Counted from the stretch's first letter, positions 7,873 to 16,348 are shown. The stretch is 27,833 nt of DNA from Lachnospiraceae bacterium UBA7093 (GCA_002492465.1 DKYT01000048.1:1-27833), one strand, 5' to 3'. Made by a program: numbers and translations. The notes: generated by a model from the letters alone, not told the origin.

Positions 7873-8724
7873 TTACATTGATCTGAACGAAATAAGCTTT
7901 AACTTTCTTTTCAGCTCTTCCAGCTCGGTTCCCAGAGAACAGTCGTAAATGCCATCCTCTGTTTCTATCATACACTGGGATTCCGAAAGGGTCATATCCG
8001 ATATAATTTCCAATCGTTCGGGAAGGGTTCCGGTTTCTTCTAAAATCCGCTCCCTGTCCTCGCATACATGAGAATAGTCCTTCTTCGAGACATGCACGAT
8101 ATAATTGCGGGCGCTGTCCGTTTTCTGCATGGCATCGATCAATAAAGTAGTCACCAGGTTGCTGTATGCGCTCAAATCCACTTTAAATATATGCTCGTAA
8201 ATTTCTGTCAGATTTTGAATAAATTCCGGTTCAAGTTCCTCTATTTTGCGCTGGTAATCCGCCTCAAGCTCTCTCTTCTCGGCAAGGCACTCTTCTTTCA
8301 GGCTCTGTGCCTGCGCCATTCCTTCCGCGTAGCCGTCCTGATACCCCTGCCTTTTTGCCTCCTCCAGTGTGCTCATGCGCTTCGCCTCTATCTGCGCCTC
8401 CGCATCCTGAAGCATCCGGTCAGCCTGTGCCTTTACGCTTGCAAGTTCTTCTCTTGCTTCTTCCAACTCCCGTTCAAGCTGCCTTTTCTTTTCCATGGAA
8501 GCCTCAACGGATTCCCCGCCGCCTTCCGGCGCAAGCAATGCTTCCACCGCATCCGCATCCAAGCCTGCCGAAAATTCATCGCTCTCCTGAGCGGATCTGT
8601 TTTCTGTTTGAGCTGCTCTCTCCGCCGCCTGCTTCATGCGGGATTCCATTAATTTATTAGCGTCTATCACCCGGGTGTTGTCATCCACTACAAACCACCC
8701 GGCTTTATACAAATTACTAGACAA
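7873..8724 (-). CDS. fliH: Flagellar assembly protein FliH
   Basis: A 283-residue regulator of FliI that docks the ATPase complex to the C ring and restrains ATP hydrolysis. The N-terminus (SSNLYKAGWFVVDDNTRVID) matches the Clostridial FliH start pattern S-N-L-x-K-x-G-F-V..RVID. A long Ala/Glu/Gln-rich coiled coil (residues about 85-150) precedes the C-terminal FliI-binding domain (LTEIYEHIFKVDLSAYSNLV). The start is TTG at 8724: GGAGGTGA lies 8 nt upstream inside the 3' end of fliG, and the N-terminus then fits the family. An open frame extends 11 codons further, but that has no ribosome site. It overlaps the fliG stop by 8 nt, implying coupling. Confidence 0.92.
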   Translation of the reverse strand: MSSNLYKAGWFVVDDNTRVIDANKLMESRMKQAAERAAQTENRSAQESDEFSAGLDADAVEALLAPEGGGESVEASMEKKRQLERELEEAREELASVKAQADRMLQDAEAQIEAKRMSTLEEAKRQGYQDGYAEGMAQAQSLKEECLAEKRELEADYQRKIEELEPEFIQNLTEIYEHIFKVDLSAYSNLVTTLLIDAMQKTDSARNYIVHVSKKDYSHVCEDRERILEETGTLPERLEIISDMTLSESQCMIETEDGIYDCSLGTELEELKRKLKLISFRSM

Positions 8725-9733
8725 CGATCTCGTCACCTCCGCCTCTGGAAATGACAATTTCTCCTGAATCCTCCAGCTTTCTGATGATATTTACAATCTT
8801 CTGCTGCGCTTCTTCTACATCCTTCATACGAACAGGACCCATAAATTCCATGTCTTCCTTAATCATAACTGCAAGACGCTTGGACAGGTTGTTGAAGATT
8901 GCATTCTGTACCTGTTCATTAGCGCTCTTAAGGGCAAGACCAAGGTCGTTGTTATCCACATCACGCAGCACTCTTTGAATAGCACGATCGTCCAAAAGGA
9001 GAATATCCTCGAATACGAACATTTTCTTTCTGATTTCGTCCGCAAGCTCCGGCTCCTCGATCTCCAGAGTCTCCATAATATGCTTCTCTGTACCGCGGTC
9101 CACTGTATTTAAGATGTCTACCACTGCATCTACACCGCCAATGATGGTGTAATCCTGATTTACCAGCGATGCCAGCTTTGATTCCAGCACTTTCTCCACT
9201 TCCTTTACCACATCGGGGCTGGTTCTGTCCATAACGGCAATACGCTTTGTGACGTCCGCCTGCCGATCCGGAGGAAGCGCGGAAATAATCAGTGCCGACT
9301 GGGATGGCGACAAGTAGGATAAAATAAGCGCTATGGTCTGAGGATGTTCATCCTGAATAAAGTTAAGAAGCTGTGCCGCATCCGTCTTACGCACAAACTC
9401 AAACGGCTTAACCTGAAGGGATGCAGTCAGTTTTCCGATTACGTCCAGCGCTTTCTCATTGCCAAGCGCCTTTTCCAAAAGTTCCTTTGCATAACCGATA
9501 CCACCCTCGGCAATATACTGCTGTGCCAGGCAGACTTGATAAAACTCGTCTATGACTTCTTCCTTCAGTTGCGGCGTAACGCTTCTTGTATTTGCAATTT
9601 CAAGCGTAAGCTCTTCGATTTCCTCTTCCTTCAAATGCTTGAAAATTGTTGCCGATTTTTCAGGTCCCAGTGCAATCAGCAAAATCGCCGCCTTTTGAAC
9701 CCCCGATATTTTATCATCGGTAGATTTAGACAT
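8717..9733 (-). CDS. fliG: Flagellar motor switch protein FliG
   Basis: A 338-residue rotor protein joining the MS ring (FliF) to the C ring and receiving torque from MotA. N-terminal domain begins KISGVQKAAILLIALGPEKS. The middle armadillo-like domain contains the EHPQTIALILSYLSPSQSA segment (EHPQ motif), and the C-terminal torque helix region is FVFEDILLLDDRAIQRVLRD with charged residues facing the stator. Length is standard (about 335). ATG at 9733 has GGGAGGT about 9 nt upstream. It lies between fliF and fliH as in Bacillus. Confidence 0.98.
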   Translation of the reverse strand: MSKSTDDKISGVQKAAILLIALGPEKSATIFKHLKEEEIEELTLEIANTRSVTPQLKEEVIDEFYQVCLAQQYIAEGGIGYAKELLEKALGNEKALDVIGKLTASLQVKPFEFVRKTDAAQLLNFIQDEHPQTIALILSYLSPSQSALIISALPPDRQADVTKRIAVMDRTSPDVVKEVEKVLESKLASLVNQDYTIIGGVDAVVDILNTVDRGTEKHIMETLEIEEPELADEIRKKMFVFEDILLLDDRAIQRVLRDVDNNDLGLALKSANEQVQNAIFNNLSKRLAVMIKEDMEFMGPVRMKDVEEAQQKIVNIIRKLEDSGEIVISRGGGDEIVV

Positions 9734-9767
9734 AAGTGTCTACCTCCCTTAAAATCATATGATCAAA

Positions 9768-11369
9768 TCAACCCCATCCTTCGTTTAACCAGTTGCGTAA
9801 AAGACTTGCCACTGCCTCCGGATTTTCGTCTACAAATTTCTCTATCACTCTGCGGGTTTCAGACATTACTTCTGTTCCAATATCCTCCAGCTCTGGCTCC
9901 GGCTGGGATTGAAGGAGACTTTCCACTGACAGCTCTTCAGGCTGCTCTGATTCTTTTTCTGAGCGCATACTGCGGATTACTACAAAGCCCAGCAGCGCCA
10001 GTATAACCACGATCAAAACAATCTGCATAATATCTGAGCCGGATACCCTTAAACCTTCATGGTCAAAGAATACATTCTCCGAATATGCCACAATGGCAAT
10101 ATTCTCCACCGGGAAGCCTGTTGCCTTGGATACCACATCGTACAACTCCTCCGGAACCTCCGTCTGGTTCTGCCCTGCATTGGCAAGCTTGTATTCCTCC
10201 CATGTAATACCGTCCAAACCGCCCTGGGCACGTACGTCCTCCTCTCTTACCACATTCATATTGGTTGCCGCAAGAGAAATGGTGGAATCTCCATAGTTAA
10301 TTGCCCCCGGAAGAACGTCCTGATTGGTAATCCGCTCCGACGGGAGATAATTTCTCTCTTCCTCCGTGGTCTCCGAATTGCTTTCCGCATTATCCTGATA
10401 CACATACTCCGTCTGCTGACCATTGGAGTCCGTACCCGGAATATCGGAACTGCCATTGGTTGCCGAGGATGAAAAGTTTCTTTCCGAGGAAAGATACCCC
10501 TGGGTGTTATCCCCCGTTACATAATACTCATGATCTGTAATCTTCTTCGAGGAAAAATCCATATTCAAATTAACTGCCACTTCTACCTTATCAAAGATAT
10601 TGGTGCCAAGAATTACCTGTTTCACATCGTTTTTAACTTTGGTTTCCCACTGCGCCTTCACGCCCATCTGGGAACTTGCAGTTCCTGCCGCACTGTAACT
10701 GTCGTCTCCGGAAAACAGCATATTGCTTTCCGTATCCATAATCACAATATTCTCAGAGGTTTTATTTCCAATTGCCACTGCAACCGCTTTGGCAAGCCCT
10801 GCGGCTGCTTCCGTGGTAAATTCCCCCTCCAGCTCCAGAATAATCGTTGCGGAGGATTCCTCTTCAGCGGCGATCAGGGTTCCGGTCTTCTCCGGTATGT
10901 ATAAATCCACTACTGCGCTTTTCACAGATTTGAACTTGCCGATCACATCATTGGCAAGCCGGGTCTCCATGTACAGCTCATATCGCTTTTCTTTGTCCGA
11001 CTCTGTGGTGGTAAACCCGCCGTCCGTAACGTTATCTATGGTATAAGCATAGGATTGAATATCGTTTGCCCCAAGAAGGAGATTTGCCTCCGACTGCTGC
11101 TTTTTATTGATCTTAATCTGATAGCCATCATCCGAAACCTCATAGTCAAGGCTGGCGCCCTCCAAAAGCTCCGTTACTTCAGAAGCTTCCTTAGTTGTCT
11201 CACAATTTAGAAGAACTATGTACTGAGGCTTCATTAATATGGAAATTAAAATTGCAAAGGCAAGAATAACCCCTGCCCCTGCCGATATGATAAATGTTTT
11301 TTGTCTGGTGGAGAACTTATTCCACCACTCAAGGACCTTATTTAAAAGTTCTTTCACCCGCTCTGCCAT
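9768..11369 (-). CDS. fliF: Flagellar MS-ring protein FliF
   Basis: A 533-residue membrane protein that forms the MS ring, the first structure of the basal body. The first membrane helix lies at residues about 23-45 (TFIISAGAGVILAFAILISI). The periplasmic ring-building motifs follow (YIVLLNCETTKEASEVTELL; KEKRYELYMETRLANDVIGK). A second helix near residue 455 (IMQIVLIVVILALLGFVVI) precedes a cytoplasmic acidic FliG-binding tail ending with VIEKFVDENPEAVASLLRNW, the conserved FliG-interaction sequence. Length and order are normal. ATG at 11369 has AAGAAGG about 8 nt upstream. Confidence 0.97.
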   Translation of the reverse strand: MAERVKELLNKVLEWWNKFSTRQKTFIISAGAGVILAFAILISILMKPQYIVLLNCETTKEASEVTELLEGASLDYEVSDDGYQIKINKKQQSEANLLLGANDIQSYAYTIDNVTDGGFTTTESDKEKRYELYMETRLANDVIGKFKSVKSAVVDLYIPEKTGTLIAAEEESSATIILELEGEFTTEAAAGLAKAVAVAIGNKTSENIVIMDTESNMLFSGDDSYSAAGTASSQMGVKAQWETKVKNDVKQVILGTNIFDKVEVAVNLNMDFSSKKITDHEYYVTGDNTQGYLSSERNFSSSATNGSSDIPGTDSNGQQTEYVYQDNAESNSETTEEERNYLPSERITNQDVLPGAINYGDSTISLAATNMNVVREEDVRAQGGLDGITWEEYKLANAGQNQTEVPEELYDVVSKATGFPVENIAIVAYSENVFFDHEGLRVSGSDIMQIVLIVVILALLGFVVIRSMRSEKESEQPEELSVESLLQSQPEPELEDIGTEVMSETRRVIEKFVDENPEAVASLLRNWLNEGWG

Positions 11370-11407
11370 GATCTGAACCTTCTTCCGTTCTCATATCTAT
11401 GTATCCG

Positions 11408-11725
11408 TTAAATCTGCATCTGCATAATTTCTTTATATGCTTCTATAAACTTATCCCTGATTGCCACCGTGTACTGCAACGCTGCCGATGCCTTCTGAAG
11501 GGCGTTGGTAAGCTCATGGGTATTTTCCGTCTCGCCCAAAGCCCAACGTATCTTTTCGTTTTCCGCATCGGAAAGATATGCGTTGGTGGTGTTTAAGCTT
11601 TCCATTGCCTTATCGAAGATATCTCCGAAATCTCCGTCTGACTTCAGTGTCTTGGCAATAGAAGAATTTTCCGCCGCCTCTCGGATTACGCCGGACGACA
11701 CATTATATAAAGATGCGATATCCAT
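11408..11725 (-). CDS. fliE: Flagellar hook-basal body complex protein FliE
   Basis: A 105-residue rod component that links the MS ring and export gate to the proximal rod. The C-terminal half has the FliE signature: DFGDIFDKAMESLNTTNAYL followed by LQKASAALQYTVAIRDKFIE and AYKEIMQMQI (family consensus v.la..ka.~a~~~~~~vrnk...ay.ei..m.v). ATG at 11725 with AGGAGGT 9 nt upstream. Order flgC-fliE-fliF is conserved. Confidence 0.95.
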   Translation of the reverse strand: MDIASLYNVSSGVIREAAENSSIAKTLKSDGDFGDIFDKAMESLNTTNAYLSDAENEKIRWALGETENTHELTNALQKASAALQYTVAIRDKFIEAYKEIMQMQI

Positions 11726-11744
11726 TTATTCCGACCTCCTGCTA

Positions 11745-12194
11745 TTATGACTGTGCCATTTCAAGTCCCTTCATGGCAATGCTTTTGCTTGCGTCAAATG
11801 CAGTTGCATTTGCCTCGTAGGAACGGCTTGCATCGATCAAATTGGTCATTTCTGTTACAACATTCACATTAGGTCCCGTCACATAACCGTTTTCGTCTGC
11901 ATCGGGATGGGAGGGATCATAAAACATATTCATCTGTGTCCAGGTATCTTCCACCACCTTGCCCACTCTTACCCCCTGTCCTTTAAATCTGTCGGAGGCT
12001 CTGCCAAGAAAGCTGCTGAAGGTTCCCACTCTTTCCCCCCGCTCCTCGAAGGTAACGACCTTGCGTCTGTAGGGAGTTCCATCCTGGGTTCTGGTGGTAT
12101 TGGCATTGGCAAGATTCTGTGAAATGGTATCCATTCTAAACCGCTCCGCCGTCATGCCGGATGCATTGATATTAAAGGAATTAAATATACTCAC
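11745..12194 (-). CDS. flgC: Flagellar proximal rod protein FlgC
   Basis: A 149-residue rod protein starting (M)SIFNSFNINASGMTAERFRM with ISQNLANANTTRTQDGTPYR (basal-body rod N-terminal motif) and ending with VVTEMTNLIDASRSYEANAT and the axial C-terminal helix. The start is GTG at 12194, preceded 9 nt upstream by AGGAGG, which also overlaps the flgB stop codon, so flgB and flgC are closely coupled. Length is standard for FlgC. Confidence 0.97.
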   Translation of the reverse strand: MSIFNSFNINASGMTAERFRMDTISQNLANANTTRTQDGTPYRRKVVTFEERGERVGTFSSFLGRASDRFKGQGVRVGKVVEDTWTQMNMFYDPSHPDADENGYVTGPNVNVVTEMTNLIDASRSYEANATAFDASKSIAMKGLEMAQS

Positions 12195-12208
12195 TTATCC
12201 CTACCTCC

Positions 12209-12598
12209 TTATTTCATTACCAGCTTTAAATTTGCAAATTCCTGATTAATACTGTCGATCAGACCATTATATTTGATTTGGTTAGAAGCAAGCTCTACGC
12301 CTTCTGTGTCAATATCCACATTGTTGCCGTCCAGCCTGTAAGAAAAATTAGCGGAATCCGTATATACTCTCGCCTCCAGTTCGGTGCCTGTCACATGGGA
12401 AACCTTGGCATCAACCGTCTCATATCTGGAATTTCCCAAAGCTCTTCTGAGTTGAGACTCAAAGTCAATGTCCTGTCTCTTATATCCCGGCGTATTCACA
12501 TTTGACATATTGTTCGCCAGAATTTCATTTCTCTGCCATGCTGCATCCGCCGCTTTGCTCAGTACGTTCACATAATCAAATACATTGCTGTTAATCAT
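12209..12598 (-). CDS. flgB: Flagellar proximal rod protein FlgB
   Basis: A 129-residue rod protein, first gene of the operon. It begins MINSNVFDYVNVLSKAADAA and contains RNEILANNMSNVNTPGYKRQ, the diagnostic rod motif (N..NvdTPGYK). It ends NGLIDSINQEFANLKLVMK, the conserved C-terminal helix. The ATG at 12598 is chosen because AGGGAG lies 6 nt upstream; the longer frame would start inside the leader hairpin with no ribosome site. It follows the promoter and leader described separately. Confidence 0.96.
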   Translation of the reverse strand: MINSNVFDYVNVLSKAADAAWQRNEILANNMSNVNTPGYKRQDIDFESQLRRALGNSRYETVDAKVSHVTGTELEARVYTDSANFSYRLDGNNVDIDTEGVELASNQIKYNGLIDSINQEFANLKLVMK

Positions 12599-12611
12599 GC
12601 TGTGCTCCCTT

Positions 12612-12650
12612 CCTGTAAAGTACCGGATCCAAAAAGGATCCATCCGGTAT
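12612..12650 (-). promoter_or_regulatory. Leader hairpin ahead of flgB
   Basis: The 5' leader of the flagellar operon contains an imperfect hairpin TACCGGATCC / GGATC-CAT-CCGGTA with a 5-nt loop (plus-strand reading), ending only about 10 nt before the flgB ribosome binding site. Its inner part is the GGATCC palindrome. It may stabilise the 5' end or influence translation initiation. The structure is visible; function is inferred. Confidence 0.5.
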
Positions 12651-12677
12651 TACCGTAGTCTACGCCCACACTATTAC

Positions 12678-12705
12678 ATTATAGATTATTTACCTGAAAA
12701 GACAA
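12678..12705 (-). promoter_or_regulatory. Sigma-A-like promoter for the flagellar operon
   Basis: On the minus strand TTGTCT (-35, 12700-12705) and a perfect TATAAT (-10, 12678-12683) are separated by 16 nt, placing the start of transcription about 70 nt upstream of the flgB start codon. The spacer contains TTTTCAG, a partial CodY-box core (10 of 15 consensus positions). The promoter match is strong, the CodY site only suggestive. Confidence 0.75.
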
Positions 12706-12796
12706 GTTTTTTTTATGAAATTCTTCTTTCGTCCCTTGCATTTCCAGTGTTTTCAAGGCTTTTTTGTTGTGGTACTTTTTTCCTATCAGCAAATTT

Positions 12797-12835
12797 AAAA
12801 GGATTTATGTTTTCTGACCCTGCATAAATCCTTTT
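12797..12835 (-). terminator. Intrinsic terminator downstream of codY
   Basis: Perfect 13-bp inverted repeat AAAAGGATTTATG / CATAAATCCTTTT with a 13-nt loop, about 60 nt past the codY stop. The minus-strand 3' arm ends in TTTT followed by AAATTTG. It separates codY from the flagellar promoter and should limit read-through. Confidence 0.75.
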
Positions 12836-12894
12836 ATTATCTGTCCATAATCCATTATGATTGTTATTCAATTTCATCTGCGCTATAGTCTGAC

Positions 12895-13680
12895 TTACCG
12901 CATATTTTCTTTTTTGATCTTTTCCACTTCGTCAAAAACCATATCGTTTAAAACCTTAATATAAGTTCCCTTCATCCCCGAAGATCTGGATTCGATCACT
13001 CCCGCGCTTTCAAATTTTCGAAGCGCGTTTACGATAACGGAACGGGTAATCCCTACTCTGTCAGCGATCTTGCTTGCCACAAGAATTCCCTCCATTCCGT
13101 TTAACTCTTCGAAAATATGAACTACAGCTTCCATTTCCGAATAGGAAAGGGTGTTAATCGCCGACTTGATAACGGCAAGCTTGCGGCTTTCCTCCGCGCT
13201 CTCCTCGTTTACCGCACGGAGCATTTCCAGTCCCACTACCGTTGTGCCGTATTCACACAAAATAATGTCGTCAATATCGTACTGCTCCGTACACTTATAT
13301 ATGAATAAAGTTCCCAGACGTTCGCCGGCAATTTCAATGGGGGTGATAATTGCCTGAAACTTCCTTACATCCGCTTCCTCAAAACCCAGAGTTTCCAGAT
13401 TTACATTTTCCTTTGTGGAAAGAATCGCCAGCAGCCTTTCATTCAACATAGGATCTATAAAACCGCCCACTTTTCCTGCCACCAGTTCCGTAATGGAATC
13501 CACGCCGGAAGCATTTCCCACCCCCAGCACTTTCCCCTTCTTACTGATCACAAGCACATTGGACAGAAGGATTTCACACAATACCGAGCAAATATCGTTA
13601 AAAACAACCTTACTGGAATTATTATTATGAAGAAGCTTACCGATCTTTCTGGTTTTATCTAATAGCTGTACGCTGCTCAT
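12895..13680 (-). CDS. codY: Global transcriptional regulator CodY
   Basis: A 261-residue DNA-binding repressor that senses branched-chain amino acids and GTP and controls nutrient, motility and sporulation genes. The N-terminus SSVQLLDKTRKIGKLLHNNN leads into a GAF-type ligand domain (to about residue 155), and the C-terminal winged helix-turn-helix contains LVASKIADRVGITRSVIVNA with LRKFESAGVIESRSSGMKGT, the near-invariant CodY DNA-reading segment. ATG at 13680 has GGGAGGT about 6 nt upstream; a frame extends 31 codons further but crosses the promoter region and gives a non-CodY N-terminus. As in Bacillus, it sits immediately before the flagellar operon, which CodY regulates there. Confidence 0.98.
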   Translation of the reverse strand: MSSVQLLDKTRKIGKLLHNNNSSKVVFNDICSVLCEILLSNVLVISKKGKVLGVGNASGVDSITELVAGKVGGFIDPMLNERLLAILSTKENVNLETLGFEEADVRKFQAIITPIEIAGERLGTLFIYKCTEQYDIDDIILCEYGTTVVGLEMLRAVNEESAEESRKLAVIKSAINTLSYSEMEAVVHIFEELNGMEGILVASKIADRVGITRSVIVNALRKFESAGVIESRSSGMKGTYIKVLNDMVFDEVEKIKKENMR

Positions 13681-13741
13681 GTCATACCTCCCGCTGTATG
13701 TCCGAATGATCCGGTTCAACCTTCTCAAACGCTTTGAGCAC

Positions 13742-13770
13742 ATTTTATCACATTCAAAAAACAATTTCAA
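13742..13770 (-). promoter_or_regulatory. Sigma-A-like promoter for codY
   Basis: Minus-strand TTGAAA (-35, 13765-13770) and TAAAAT (-10, 13742-13747) with an optimal 17-nt spacer, giving a leader of about 55 nt before the codY start codon. Confidence 0.75.
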
Positions 13771-13811
13771 CAACTATTCAAATAATTCTATTTAAAATTA
13801 TTAATTGCATG

Positions 13812-13826
13812 AATTTTCTGACTTAT
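13812..13826. promoter_or_regulatory. Possible CodY box upstream of codY
   Basis: AATTTTCTGACTTAT matches 11 of 15 positions of the CodY consensus (AATTTTCWGAAAATT), with a perfect left half. It lies about 40 nt upstream of the codY -35 element, overlapping the topA stop codon. Consistent with autoregulation, but partial matches are common in AT-rich DNA. Confidence 0.3.
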
Positions 13827-15898
13827 TTATCAATTTCTGGATTTTTTTCCACATAACCACAGGTTTCATCCATGCAGACCAGCTTATTGCCTTTGATTAA
13901 CAGCATGCTCCCACACTTGGGACAGGGCTTTCCGGAAGGCTTCTGCCAAACCATAAAATCACATTCCGGGTTACCGATACAACCATAATACTTTCTGCCC
14001 TTTTTGGTTTTCTTGAGCACAACATCCTGACCGCATTTGGGACAGGCAACGCCGATCTTCTCAAAATAAGGCTTGGTATTGCGGCATTCCGGAAACCCCG
14101 GACAGGCAAGAAATCTTCCGTGAGGTCCATACTTAATTACCATCTGTCTTCCGCACAGATCGCAGACCTCATCAGACACCTCATCTGCAATTGCCACTTC
14201 CTTCAATTCCTTTTCCGCCGTTTTCACAGCTTCATCCAAATCCGGGTAGAAATTGGACACCACCGTTTTCCAGTTTACGCTTCCCTCTTCTACGCCATCC
14301 AGCAATGCTTCCATGTTGGCGGTAAAATTCACATCCACAATACTGGGAAATGCCTCCTGCATCATCTGGTTTACTACTTCCCCCAGCTCCGTCACATAAA
14401 TATTCTTATTTTCCTTTACCACATAGCGTCTGGCAAGAATGGTGGTAATGGTAGGCGCATAAGTACTGGGACGTCCAATTCCCAGTTCCTCCAATTCCCG
14501 CACCAGGGATGCCTCTGTGTAGTGGGGGGCAGGCTGGGTGAAATGCTGCTTCTCCTGGAAATCAAGAAGCTTTAAGGGAGTGTCGGTATCCACACCCTTT
14601 ACCAGCACATTGGGTTCTTCTTTCTCCTCTTCCTCCACGTAAACGCTCATAAATCCATCGAATAAAAGTTTAGATGCCGCCACTGTAAACCGATGCTCTC
14701 CCGCGTCAATTTTAATAGATGTTGTCTCATATTTTGCAGGCTGCATCCGGCTTGCCATAAAACGCTTCCAGATCAGCTGATAGAGACGGAACTGATCTCT
14801 TGAAAGAGACTCTTTCATCGCCACAGGGGTTCTGTTTAAATCTGTGGGACGAATTGCCTCATGGGCATCCTGAATCTTTTTATCGCTTTTAGGGGCAGCC
14901 CCCTCTCCCAGGGCGTATCCCTCTCCGTAATTTTTACGAATGTATTCCTCCGCCATAGCCTCCGCTTCTTTGGAAACTCTTGTGGAATCGGTACGAAGAT
15001 AGGTGATAATACCCACTGTGCCGTTTCCCTTGATTTCAATTCCCTCATAAAGCTGCTGGGCAAGCCGCATGGTCTTCTGGGTAGAAAAATTTAATACCTT
15101 GCTTGCCTCCTGCTGAAGGGTGGAGGTGGTAAAAGGAAGGGGCGCCTTCTTAATCCGCTCTCCCTTTTTTACTTCTTTTACTTTAAATTCGTTCTCCCCG
15201 ATCTCCTTTAAGATCTGATCCAGTTCTTCCCGGGAAGAGATGGTTTTCTTTTTATCCTTTTTCCCATAATATTTTGCAGTCAGCGGTTTCTTTTCTCCGG
15301 GGAGAGCCAAAGAAGCATCCAGCGTCCAGTATTCCTCCGGAATAAAATTGTTGATTTCCTCTTCTCTGTCGCAAATAATACGCAACGCTACCGACTGCAC
15401 ACGCCCGGCGCTCAGCCCCCGCTTCACCTTTGCCCAAAGCAGGGGGGAAATCCGATATCCCACCATACGATCCAGCATTCGTCTCGCCTGCTGGGCATTT
15501 ACCCGGTCCATATCGATCTCTCTTGCATTTTTCAGGGATTCCTTTACCGCATTTTTCGTAATCTCATTAAAGGTAATACGGTAAACCTTCTTATCCTCCA
15601 GCTTAAGCGCCTTCAAAAGATGCCATGAAATCGCCTCGCCCTCCCGGTCCGGGTCGGTTGCAAGATAAATTTTTTCCGCTTTTTTAACTTCTTTTCTCAG
15701 TTTCGCTAATATATCGCCTTTTCCCCTGATGGTAATGTATTTCGGTTCATAATCATGCTCAACGTCGATCCCCAGCTGACTCTTCGGCAGATCCCGGACA
15801 TGTCCGTTGCTTGCCGCCACTTCGTAATTGGAACCTAGAAATTTCTTGATGGTCTTTACTTTTGCCGGTGATTCCACAATTACCAGATACTTCGCCAT
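13823..15898 (-). CDS. topA: DNA topoisomerase I (type IA)
   Basis: A 691-residue enzyme that relaxes negative supercoils by transient single-strand cleavage. TOPRIM domain at the N-terminus (KYLVIVESPAKVKTIKKFLG; metal-binding LATDPDREGEAISWHL). The catalytic tyrosine is in GIITYLRTDSTRVS around residue 300. The C-terminus carries three four-cysteine zinc ribbons (CDLCGRQ...CPGFPEC, CPKCGQD...CIGNPEC, CPKCGSM...CMDETCG), normal for Firmicute TopA. Start ATG at 15898 (MAKYLVIVES) has AAGGGGA 6 nt upstream; the frame runs eight codons further but without a ribosome site. It is upstream of codY and downstream of the dprA cluster, as in Bacillus. Confidence 0.98.
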   Translation of the reverse strand: MAKYLVIVESPAKVKTIKKFLGSNYEVAASNGHVRDLPKSQLGIDVEHDYEPKYITIRGKGDILAKLRKEVKKAEKIYLATDPDREGEAISWHLLKALKLEDKKVYRITFNEITKNAVKESLKNAREIDMDRVNAQQARRMLDRMVGYRISPLLWAKVKRGLSAGRVQSVALRIICDREEEINNFIPEEYWTLDASLALPGEKKPLTAKYYGKKDKKKTISSREELDQILKEIGENEFKVKEVKKGERIKKAPLPFTTSTLQQEASKVLNFSTQKTMRLAQQLYEGIEIKGNGTVGIITYLRTDSTRVSKEAEAMAEEYIRKNYGEGYALGEGAAPKSDKKIQDAHEAIRPTDLNRTPVAMKESLSRDQFRLYQLIWKRFMASRMQPAKYETTSIKIDAGEHRFTVAASKLLFDGFMSVYVEEEEKEEPNVLVKGVDTDTPLKLLDFQEKQHFTQPAPHYTEASLVRELEELGIGRPSTYAPTITTILARRYVVKENKNIYVTELGEVVNQMMQEAFPSIVDVNFTANMEALLDGVEEGSVNWKTVVSNFYPDLDEAVKTAEKELKEVAIADEVSDEVCDLCGRQMVIKYGPHGRFLACPGFPECRNTKPYFEKIGVACPKCGQDVVLKKTKKGRKYYGCIGNPECDFMVWQKPSGKPCPKCGSMLLIKGNKLVCMDETCGYVEKNPEIDK

Positions 15899-15936
15899 AA
15901 TGCGTCCCCTTATCCTTTTCATTCATAACGTGCACC

Positions 15937-15965
15937 ACTATACACCACTTTTTATGCGGTTGCAA
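15937..15965 (-). promoter_or_regulatory. Sigma-A-like promoter for topA
   Basis: Minus-strand TTGCAA (-35, 15960-15965) and TATAGT (-10, 15937-15942) with a 17-nt spacer, about 40 nt upstream of the topA start. The -35 box lies only 13 nt from the end of the large palindrome, so the palindrome could influence topA expression. Confidence 0.7.
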
Positions 15966-15978
15966 GTAAAAATTTTAT

Positions 15979-16348
15979 AAATTTCTTTGAACAGGGCTGC
16001 AGTTGGGATCTGGGGCAGGGTTCGGGAAGGGCATAGGGCACAGCCAAAAGGGGCGGGGATTGCACACAGGGATTCAGGGCGGGTCTCAAAATCGGATTTC
16101 ACTAACGGAATGGGAAAGATATTTAAAACTGGACGGGTCGGAGCCGACGGCATCCATGCCGTGTGGCTCCTGATTCCGTCATCCGTGACGGAATCTCCCT
16201 GAGTATTCGCCCATTCCGTAAGTGAAATGACCGATTTCTCGCCAAAGTCCTGAATCCCTGTGTGCAACCCCCGCCCCTCCTGGCTGTGCCCTATGCCCTT
16301 CCCGAACCCTGACCCAGATCCCAACTGCAGCCCCATTCAAATAAATTT
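15979..16348. repeat. Large T-shaped palindromic element (370 bp)
   Basis: A long inverted repeat: 15979-16078 pairs with 16249-16348 at 93 of 100 positions without gaps. After a short internal mismatch, 16091-16114 pairs with 16210-16235. The tip holds two adjacent hairpins: 16140-16170 (GGAGCC...GGCTCC around ACGGCAT / ATGCCGT) and 16172-16195 (perfect 10 bp GATTCCGTCA / TGACGGAATC, loop TCCG). Five of seven arm differences (92/335, 93/334, 047/280, 048/279 and 059/268 in the last three digits) become G-U pairs if transcribed from the minus strand; none pair in a plus-strand RNA. ATAAATTT flanks both ends in direct orientation (15977-15984, 16341-16348), a possible 8-bp target duplication. 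I see no credible protein in it. Confidence 0.85.

Noticed and set aside
13781..13803. AT-only 7-bp inverted repeat downstream of topA as a terminator
   Set aside because: AATAATT / AATTATT is too weak and AT-rich to be a convincing intrinsic terminator.
15938..16336. Open frames of 132 (minus) and 71 (plus) codons over the palindrome
   Set aside because: They arise from the inverted repeat, have Pro/Arg-rich unrelated sequences, no ribosome site and cross the topA promoter; the DNA signal there is structural.
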